Origin: Paludibacteraceae bacterium
GTDB taxonomy: Bacteria; Bacteroidota; Bacteroidia; Bacteroidales; Paludibacteraceae
Direction: 5' to 3'
Assembly (NCBI GenBank): GCA_017648235.1
Contig: JAGCIZ010000161.1
Location: 1 to 5,566, forward strand
Length of the DNA: 5,566 nt
Below, in pieces: positions 1 to 4,465 of the stretch. The translations under genes and the position numbers were made by a program. How positions within the stretch are numbered: the first letter of the stretch is position 1; each line of letters begins with the position of its first letter. A model generated the notes under the pieces. It worked only from the letters and a program-made list of their open reading frames with translations. It ran no database searches and was not told where the DNA came from.

Positions 1-294
1 AATGGACGAAAAATAATAGGCACAGTAGGACAACTACAATTTGAAGTGATTCAATACCGTCTTCTTCACGAATACGGAGCACAATGCCGTTTTGAGCCTA
101 TATCTCTTTACAAAGCATGTTGGATAGAAAGCGACAACAAAGAAAAACTAGAACTTTTCAAAAAGCGAAAAGTGCAATACATGGCAAAAGATAACGAAGG
201 TCGCGATGTTTTTATGGCAGATTCAGCTTATATTTTGCAAATGGCCCAACAAGACTTTGAGGACATTCGTTTCCACTTTACAAGTGAATTTTGA
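1..294 (+). CDS. prfC: Peptide chain release factor 3, C-terminal end (partial)
   Basis: This is the 3' end of a gene whose 5' part lies outside the window; 97 codons and a TGA stop are visible, reading in frame from base 1. RF3 is the cytoplasmic GTPase that removes RF1 or RF2 from the ribosome after termination. The fragment opens with GTVGQLQFEVIQYRL, which matches the GxVGxLQFxV block near the RF3 C terminus. It continues through a CRFEPISLYKACWIE stretch and ends with an LQMAQQDFEDIRFHFTSEF tail, equivalent to the E. coli ending LRLAQERYPDVQFHQTREH. This region belongs to the C-terminal domain; the GTP-binding motifs are not in view. EF-G and TetM-like proteins share the fold, but this tail is typical of RF3. 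The gene is convergent with the lipoprotein genes and no strong terminator directly follows its stop. Confidence in the family is high. Confidence 0.93.
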   Translation, partial: NGRKIIGTVGQLQFEVIQYRLLHEYGAQCRFEPISLYKACWIESDNKEKLELFKKRKVQYMAKDNEGRDVFMADSAYILQMAQQDFEDIRFHFTSEF

Positions 295-335
295 TTTTTA
301 TGATAATTTAAGTTTATTATAAAAAAGAGAAACCT

Positions 336-343
336 TATCTTTG
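336..343 (+). promoter_or_regulatory. Bacteroidota-type -7 promoter element (TAnnTTTG)
   Basis: TATCTTTG matches the TAnnTTTG consensus of the Bacteroidota primary sigma factor exactly. It lies 41 bases after the prfC stop and points toward the terminator at 388-416, with no gene between. A convincing -33 TTG element is not seen at the expected distance; the upstream region around 310-320 is simply AT-rich. Transcription would begin near position 349. The exact match, together with a terminator about 50 bases downstream, suggests a stand-alone short transcript. Confidence 0.6.
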
Positions 344-348
344 CAGAG

Positions 349-416
349 TAAAAGTTTTCATAGTTTTTTTTATTAAATGTTAAGCAGGGCATCGGTTTTT
401 TATCGGTGCCTTTTTT
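349..416 (+). ncRNA. Candidate small RNA of about 68 nt between prfC and the lipoprotein operon
   Basis: The boundaries are inferred: the 5' end from the TAnnTTTG element at 336-343 and the 3' end from the U-tract of the hairpin at 388-416. The transcript would have a U-rich unstructured 5' part (AAAGTTTTCATAG followed by eight Ts), an ATTAAATGTTAAGC linker and a GC-rich terminal hairpin. This arrangement resembles short promoter-to-terminator transcripts with an AGTTTTCATAG-like 5' end that I recall from Bacteroidales intergenic regions. That resemblance is from memory and has not been searched. The only ATG (377-379) opens a frame of 18 codons that runs through the terminator to 433, so a peptide is unlikely. 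It could instead be merely a promoter fragment plus the prfC terminator. The 3' end is antisense to the last bases of the lipoprotein gene. Confidence 0.45.
388..416 (+). terminator. Intrinsic terminator on the plus strand
   Basis: A 7-bp stem pairs GGCATCG (388-394) with CGGTGCC (404-410), including one G-U pair, around a 9-base loop. Six Ts follow at once (411-416). Read on the minus strand, the G-U pair becomes an A-C mismatch and no U-run follows, so it works best for plus-strand transcripts. It could end both prfC read-through and the candidate small RNA. Its T-run overlaps the TAA stop (417-415) of the convergent lipoprotein gene. Confidence 0.8.
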
Positions 417-1779
417 ATTTCTCTGGATTGTAATTCAACAAACTGTTTGAAAGCTTCTTTGCAATATCTGTGCAAAGAACGTTTTGAAGTTCGGTGGATG
501 ATTTTAGAGATGTTCGCGCTTTAAGCAAGGTTTGGATATTGTTTTTAGCAGTATAGTTGTCGTTTACACGATCTTTTTCTGGATTGAACTTTCCTTGATT
601 TTCCCAACTTCCACTTAATAAATTTGATGCATTTTTACCAGAATACTCAATATAATGAACCTTGTCAGAAGTTTGCAAAGAGTAACTATTAGAAAGTAAA
701 GTGAGTCCGGTTTCTGTAGATTTCAGATTGTAGTTTAGTGTAACTTTTGCAACTGCACTCTGCGTACACTCGTAGTAATAAACCTTATGATAAACAACGC
801 TCTTATCTTTTTGTATTTCTTTAATAAATCCTTTTTTCTTTGTTTTGGTTAATGAACTTTTTGTATAAGTTAATTGAGGGACATCTAACGTTAAATGCGA
901 ACGAACAGGAATCAGTGTTCCTTGGATTTCAATTCCATTCTGCATCGCCAAATGTTGCTCCTTGATAATCGCTTCAGTATTGTTTATATCAACAATTTCT
1001 AGAAATATCGCATTTGAGTTTTGTACGGTTGTGGTTATACTGCTTTTAAGTTTATCAATAAAAGTTTTTTTACTTGTATCGTTGGAGTAAAATGATGTAA
1101 AAGCAACTGTAAGCATTCCTTTCTCAAGGCATTCGTCTTGCAAACTTTTGCTGTCTTTGTAGTTCGTTCCAATTTTTATAACCGAACTGAAAGTATTGTA
1201 TGCGGTACGATATTTTTCAAGTTGCATCTGTTGGAGAGCTTCTCTATAAAGTGGTTCGCAACGGCATATAATCTCTTTCTCTACAATGTCTTTATAGTTC
1301 GTATTCACTTTTTTGATAGCAAGAATATGAGAAAGAGCAGTACTAAAATCTTCAGTCTCAATAAAAGCAAGAACTTTAGCATAATGATCAATCACATAAC
1401 GTTGTTGAGATTCGTTGTACTGTTCTTGCGTTCGACTACCAATTTCCAACTGAATACGATTATTATCGGCAATATTTTTTAGATTCTTTAGTTTTATAAA
1501 ATTTTCAACAAGAGCATCGTCATCGAGTTGAGTGTAATTATTATCAATTTGTTGCTCTAATTCGTTGGCATAACGAATTATTGTGCGATTCAAAGCAATA
1601 CGAGCATCTGTAAAATCTTCTTTTTTAATGAGAGACGCATTATATTTTTCTACAGATAATTCAAGCATTCCCGCTTCTTCATACTTTTTCCCTTCCTTAA
1701 ATAAACGCTTATAAGCACAACTAGAAAGCAACAAAGAAATCAATGTAACAATAAAAAACTGTAGAAATTTTTCTCTCAT
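415..1779 (-). CDS. Helical-repeat (TPR-like) lipoprotein, function unknown
   Basis: A 454-residue lipoprotein of unknown function. The open frame extends to a TTG at 1788, but the ATG at 1779 is preferred: it gives a compact signal peptide (MREKF, then a hydrophobic run) and leaves 11 bases after the upstream stop. The lipobox LSSC places the lipidated cysteine at residue 21. Residues about 28-65 (KEGKKYEEAGMLELSVEKYN) and 180-225 (EKYRTAYNTFSSVIKIGTNY) look like tetratricopeptide-type helical hairpins, with more helix between. From about residue 245 to 375 the protein becomes beta-rich with alternating hydrophobics and a lysine- and tyrosine-rich stretch (KTKKKG, VYYYE); the C terminus is again helical. 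No catalytic motif is visible. The residues after the cysteine (AYKRLF) lack the acidic cluster that directs some Bacteroidota lipoproteins to the surface, so a periplasm-facing location is inferred. It is the last gene of the lipoprotein operon and has no obvious minus-strand terminator after it. Confidence 0.8.
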   Translation of the reverse strand: MREKFLQFFIVTLISLLLSSCAYKRLFKEGKKYEEAGMLELSVEKYNASLIKKEDFTDARIALNRTIIRYANELEQQIDNNYTQLDDDALVENFIKLKNLKNIADNNRIQLEIGSRTQEQYNESQQRYVIDHYAKVLAFIETEDFSTALSHILAIKKVNTNYKDIVEKEIICRCEPLYREALQQMQLEKYRTAYNTFSSVIKIGTNYKDSKSLQDECLEKGMLTVAFTSFYSNDTSKKTFIDKLKSSITTTVQNSNAIFLEIVDINNTEAIIKEQHLAMQNGIEIQGTLIPVRSHLTLDVPQLTYTKSSLTKTKKKGFIKEIQKDKSVVYHKVYYYECTQSAVAKVTLNYNLKSTETGLTLLSNSYSLQTSDKVHYIEYSGKNASNLLSGSWENQGKFNPEKDRVNDNYTAKNNIQTLLKARTSLKSSTELQNVLCTDIAKKLSNSLLNYNPEK

Positions 1780-1790
1780 AATTTTCAAAA

Positions 1791-3155
1791 TTATTCTGTT
1801 TTGAGAAATGCGTTAATAAAACTAGAAAACAATCGTGCTTCAATCTGACGCGTTGCCTCTTCGTAGGCTTTTTCACCAGCTACTTTATAAGACAATTGAG
1901 TACCTTTGGTTGTTAGATTTTGAGCCTCAACTATAGCTCCATTTCTTAAATTTTTTATTCTAAACTGGGCGTTTAATAGAGTTGTAAAAATTCCTTTTGT
2001 TTGAGTTTGACCTTTTGTATCTGACGATATGGAAACCTCGAAATCAGCATTTTTACTCACAATATTGTAACCATTCGCCAATAGAAGTTGTTCAAGTTTT
2101 GCTTTTAATACATTGTCCTTTTGAACTATACCAATATTTTTCTCAACCGATGAAATGGAAATAGAAGGTTTGCTTATTTTTAGTAAGATTTTAGTTTTTG
2201 TGGTAGGAATCTTTTGTAACCATTTTCGGATTGCAAAGTCAGTTGCCGACTGAAGAAGCAAAGTGGTTTTATCAACCGAAAATTCAAAGGTTTCTACTGA
2301 TTTTTGTGATTTTACAAGCAGTGATGTTTGCACTATTCCGTTTGCATCGCTATTCAGTTTTTGTTGTTGAGCGTTTTCACTAAAAAAAGCTACTAACGGA
2401 AAGTTTTTTATCTTTTTTTCTTGAAATATTACCTCGCAAGCAAGCTGTTCGGAGTCTACTTTATAACCAACTTTACAATCAACTGATTTGTTCTTTGCAA
2501 CAATTTCAATATCACTAAGTATCCGATAAATACGATTGTACGATTCGCTTATTAGATTAATCTTTTGATTATTCACTTCGGCAGTAATTGTTTCGTTGAA
2601 ATATGCCTTCAAATCATCAAGCGACTTTGCGTAGAAAATAATAGCATTACGTATATCAAAATCTTTTTGATATTTCTCTGCCTCCAAAAAATGTGACACC
2701 GAAAGTTCTATTGCCTTTGTTCTCTTTTGTGCCTGAATTGAAGCATATTTCTGCTTACTTAAACGATACAACACCCAATACTCTTTGCTATTTTCGTATG
2801 TATCTGCTATTTCGTATCCTTCCAAAGATGAATTCACACGAGACTCAATAACGGAAGTAAAATCGTCTTTTAGCGATAAATCGTTTTCGTAACTGATATG
2901 TATGGTTGAAGATGAAATATCTACCGAAATTTCTTCAGCGAGATTTTTTAACGCCATTGTTTTTGCCACATCATAGTGTGTTGTTGACTTTTTCTCTTTC
3001 AGTGCGTAGCCAACACCTTGATAATAGTCCTTGTCGGATAATTGCTGGGTTATCCACTCGGGTTTCTGCTTCTTAGCGATTTGTTTTTGAGTCGTACATC
3101 CAACAAAAACAGCTAAAGCAACAACAATAAAACAGTAGCAAAATCTCTGCATCAT
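1791..3155 (-). CDS. Large LPP20-domain lipoprotein with Ig-like and C-terminal alpha/beta regions
   Basis: A 454-residue envelope lipoprotein. Two ATG codons stand in a row at 3155 and 3152; the first is used here but either is possible. The signal peptide ends at FVGC with Cys20; Phe at -3 of the lipobox is slightly atypical. Residues about 31-135 fit the LPP20/FlgT N-terminal fold: PEWI, then YYQGVGYA, a helix with AKTMALKNLAEEISVDI, and a strand pair ending in EYWVLYRL. Residues 140-215 are helical. Residues about 220-300 resemble an Ig-like fold (FPLVAFFSENA followed by DANGIVQTSLL). Residues about 320-454 alternate strands and helices (LLLANGYNIVSKNADFEVSI, then a final helix with AYEEATRQIEARLF), reminiscent of CsgG/TolB-N-like or FlgT C-terminal regions; this is a pattern impression only. 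The gene lies 11 bases ahead of the helical-repeat lipoprotein gene, so the two are surely co-transcribed. Its start is just past a terminator hairpin and has no clear ribosome binding site. Confidence 0.82.
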   Translation of the reverse strand: MMQRFCYCFIVVALAVFVGCTTQKQIAKKQKPEWITQQLSDKDYYQGVGYALKEKKSTTHYDVAKTMALKNLAEEISVDISSSTIHISYENDLSLKDDFTSVIESRVNSSLEGYEIADTYENSKEYWVLYRLSKQKYASIQAQKRTKAIELSVSHFLEAEKYQKDFDIRNAIIFYAKSLDDLKAYFNETITAEVNNQKINLISESYNRIYRILSDIEIVAKNKSVDCKVGYKVDSEQLACEVIFQEKKIKNFPLVAFFSENAQQQKLNSDANGIVQTSLLVKSQKSVETFEFSVDKTTLLLQSATDFAIRKWLQKIPTTKTKILLKISKPSISISSVEKNIGIVQKDNVLKAKLEQLLLANGYNIVSKNADFEVSISSDTKGQTQTKGIFTTLLNAQFRIKNLRNGAIVEAQNLTTKGTQLSYKVAGEKAYEEATRQIEARLFSSFINAFLKTE

Positions 3156-3165
3156 AAGTTTTTAC

Positions 3166-3206
3166 AAAAAAGGTGCTTGCAGTTTTTTATAGATACAAGC
3201 ACCTTT
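3166..3206 (-). terminator. Intrinsic terminator/attenuator between the two LPP20 genes
   Basis: A perfect 11-bp stem pairs AAAGGTGCTTG (minus strand 3206-3196) with CAAGCACCTTT (3179-3169), around a 16-base loop, and Ts continue to 3166. On the plus strand the stem is followed by mixed sequence, so it acts on minus-strand transcripts. It begins 18 bases after the small lipoprotein stop and ends about 10 bases before the next start codon. No separate promoter for the downstream gene is apparent in the gap, so partial read-through is inferred. Confidence 0.82.
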
Positions 3207-3224
3207 GTCTATTTAATTGAACAA

Positions 3225-3773
3225 TTATTGCAATTTGCTCATTTCTTTTTCAAACTCTTCTTTGAATTTTTCGTATTCGTAATCGATACGTAGTTTATCA
3301 TCGTTTTTAACTGTATTAGCAACTTTGTTTGCTAACTCAGTTCCAACAATTTCAACTACAACATAGCAACGGAATTTGCCGTCTTGTGTACGTTGTGTTT
3401 CGTCACAAATTACAATTGTTCCGTTAAGCTCTTGGTTAACTACTTGACGAGTTAAATCTTGGAATTTTCCTTTTGCTTCTTCGTCCATACCAATTTCATA
3501 TGAAGATGCATAGTTGTCAGTAACACGCTTAATCAAATCGCTAACTTGTGCACCCAATTCCGCACGTGCTGCAAGAAGTGCTTTGTCGCGTGCAATTTGC
3601 AAACTTGTAGAATAACCCGTACCTAAAGCACGAAGATGATCTTTGTCGCTACGATATTCTTTTCCTGAACAAGGGATAGTAACAGACACATCTCCTTTGT
3701 GAGCAACTTCTTTCTTTGAACCGCAAGCCACTGCCATCAAAGCAACAGCTAAACAAATAAATACTTTTTTCAT
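3225..3773 (-). CDS. Small LPP20-family lipoprotein
   Basis: A 182-residue lipoprotein, first gene of the three-lipoprotein unit. The signal peptide MKKVFICLAVALMAVAC has a lipobox AVAC with Cys17. The mature part contains one LPP20-type domain: LRALGTGYSTS (48-58), a long helix ARDKALLAARAELGAQVSDL (61-80), a strand GTIVICDETQR (118-128) and a strand FRCYVVVEI (134-142). The C terminus is a charged helix rich in Glu and Lys (about 156-181). LPP20 was first described as a Helicobacter outer-membrane lipoprotein, and related folds occur in Vibrio flagellar H-ring proteins; the role here is unknown. All nine Arg codons are CGT or CGC, a bias suggesting high expression. No surface-export acidic cluster follows the cysteine (GSKKE), so a periplasm-facing anchor is inferred. 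A TAnnTTTG element lies about 27 bases upstream and a terminator follows the stop. Confidence 0.88.
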   Translation of the reverse strand: MKKVFICLAVALMAVACGSKKEVAHKGDVSVTIPCSGKEYRSDKDHLRALGTGYSTSLQIARDKALLAARAELGAQVSDLIKRVTDNYASSYEIGMDEEAKGKFQDLTRQVVNQELNGTIVICDETQRTQDGKFRCYVVVEIVGTELANKVANTVKNDDKLRIDYEYEKFKEEFEKEMSKLQ

Positions 3774-3799
3774 AAATACAAACTTTAAAATTACATCAC

Positions 3800-3807
3800 C
3801 AAAAGTA
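3800..3807 (-). promoter_or_regulatory. Bacteroidota-type -7 promoter element for the lipoprotein operon
   Basis: On the minus strand TACTTTTG (3807 to 3800) matches TAnnTTTG exactly. The start point would be near 3794, leaving an AT-rich 5' leader of about 20 bases before the ATG at 3773. No clear -33 TTG element is seen upstream; that stretch is T-rich. Its place directly ahead of the small LPP20 gene, with the HD-domain gene ending only 43 bases upstream, makes it the likely promoter of the three lipoprotein genes. Confidence 0.65.
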
Positions 3808-3849
3808 AAAAAACTATTCTAAAGAAAAATTGTTTTAATAAGATTTTGC

Positions 3850-4389
3850 TTACAAATTGAAAAAATCCATCCAATAGTCAAACTTTGCCAATGAATCCTC
3901 TCCAAATTTAGACATCTTTGCACGAATCCTTTCGATTGGAAGTTCTTGGTCAAGATGAGTTTTTGAATAAAACTTATCAGCAAAACAAATCAACTGCTCC
4001 TCTATACTGATAGGTTGCATATCTCTATGAGGAATCGGCAAATTATTTGACACAATATGTTGTAAAGAAAGTCCCGTTCCAGTATGCCGTTCGCATACTA
4101 AAGCATGCTTTTCAAAACCTTCATTTCGCAAAATATCTGCTCCTAAATAACCATGAGCAACATAGGAAAAACTTCCATTACAAAAAATTCGAGGCGCATT
4201 TGTCATAAAAACCCCTATATCATGCAACATTGCAGCCTCAGAAACAAACTGCAAGTCTATATTTAAATGCGGATTTTTACTAGCAATACCAACCGCTTTA
4301 TCTCTAACCTGAACACTATGAGTAACAAGAACGTCATACAAAGGAGATTTTGTGTCATAGTATTTCTGTATAATTGCTAAAGGATTCAT
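3850..4389 (-). CDS. HD-domain (HDIG-type) phosphohydrolase-like protein
   Basis: A 179-residue soluble protein with a complete set of HD-superfamily metal ligands. His24 lies in the first helix (VTHSVQVRD), the HD pair His56-Asp57 in AAMLHDIGVF, His79 in AHGYLGADILR, His102 in CERHTGTGLS, and Asp138 in CFADKFYSKT. The family generally hydrolyses phosphoester bonds in nucleotides or related metabolites using bound metal ions. The HDIG subgroup to which this belongs has many members with no assigned substrate, and none can be assigned here. There is no signal peptide or membrane segment, so it is cytoplasmic. The ATG at 4389 is well placed and gives a usual length for a single-domain member. 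The gene lies 76 bases downstream of transketolase, just after that gene's terminator, and has no visible promoter of its own. It may depend on read-through. No strong terminator follows it. Confidence 0.87.
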   Translation of the reverse strand: MNPLAIIQKYYDTKSPLYDVLVTHSVQVRDKAVGIASKNPHLNIDLQFVSEAAMLHDIGVFMTNAPRIFCNGSFSYVAHGYLGADILRNEGFEKHALVCERHTGTGLSLQHIVSNNLPIPHRDMQPISIEEQLICFADKFYSKTHLDQELPIERIRAKMSKFGEDSLAKFDYWMDFFNL

Positions 4390-4404
4390 AACAACAGTAA
4401 CCTT

Positions 4405-4445
4405 AAAAAAAGAAGTGTTACTTACTCTCCATAAATAACACTCCT
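4405..4445 (-). terminator. Intrinsic terminator after transketolase
   Basis: On the minus strand AGGAGTGTTA (4445-4436) pairs with TAACACTTCT (4420-4411) to give a 10-bp stem with one G-U pair and a 15-base loop. The last stem base opens a run of seven Ts ending at 4405. On the plus strand the G-U pair becomes an A-C mismatch and no T-run follows, so it acts on transketolase transcripts. The U-run ends 15 bases before the ATG of the HD-domain gene, so that gene is probably reached by read-through. Confidence 0.82.
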
Positions 4446-4465
4446 ATAAAAAAATTAAAATTATA

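Noticed and set aside
295..325. Long AT-only hairpin just after the prfC stop
   Set aside because: Eleven to twelve base pairs can form (296-306 with 314-324), but the stem is all A-T apart from one G-U, and it is followed by As rather than Ts on the plus strand. It is not a convincing terminator and such pairing is expected in AT-rich spacers.
388..416. The hairpin as a bidirectional terminator also serving the lipoprotein operon
   Set aside because: Read on the minus strand the stem has an A-C mismatch and is followed by CTGCTTAAC rather than a U-run, so it should not end minus-strand transcripts efficiently.
377..433. Eighteen-codon frame starting at the ATG in the prfC-lipoprotein gap
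   Set aside because: It would have to be translated through a strong intrinsic terminator and into the antisense of the lipoprotein gene, and it has no ribosome binding site.
1138..1482. Plus-strand open frame of 114 codons
   Set aside because: It lies wholly inside the helical-repeat lipoprotein gene on the other strand and its translation is low-complexity Phe/Ile/Asn-rich with no recognisable domain; a shadow frame.
415..3773. Flagellar or curli assembly locus, suggested by LPP20/FlgT-like and CsgG-like features
   Set aside because: No flagellin, hook, ring or curli subunit gene is present and the similarity is at fold-pattern level only, so naming these genes flg or csg is not justified.
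3774..3849. Terminator for the HD-domain gene
   Set aside because: The spacer is T-rich on the minus strand but I find no GC-containing stem ahead of the T-runs; only the promoter-like element is supported.
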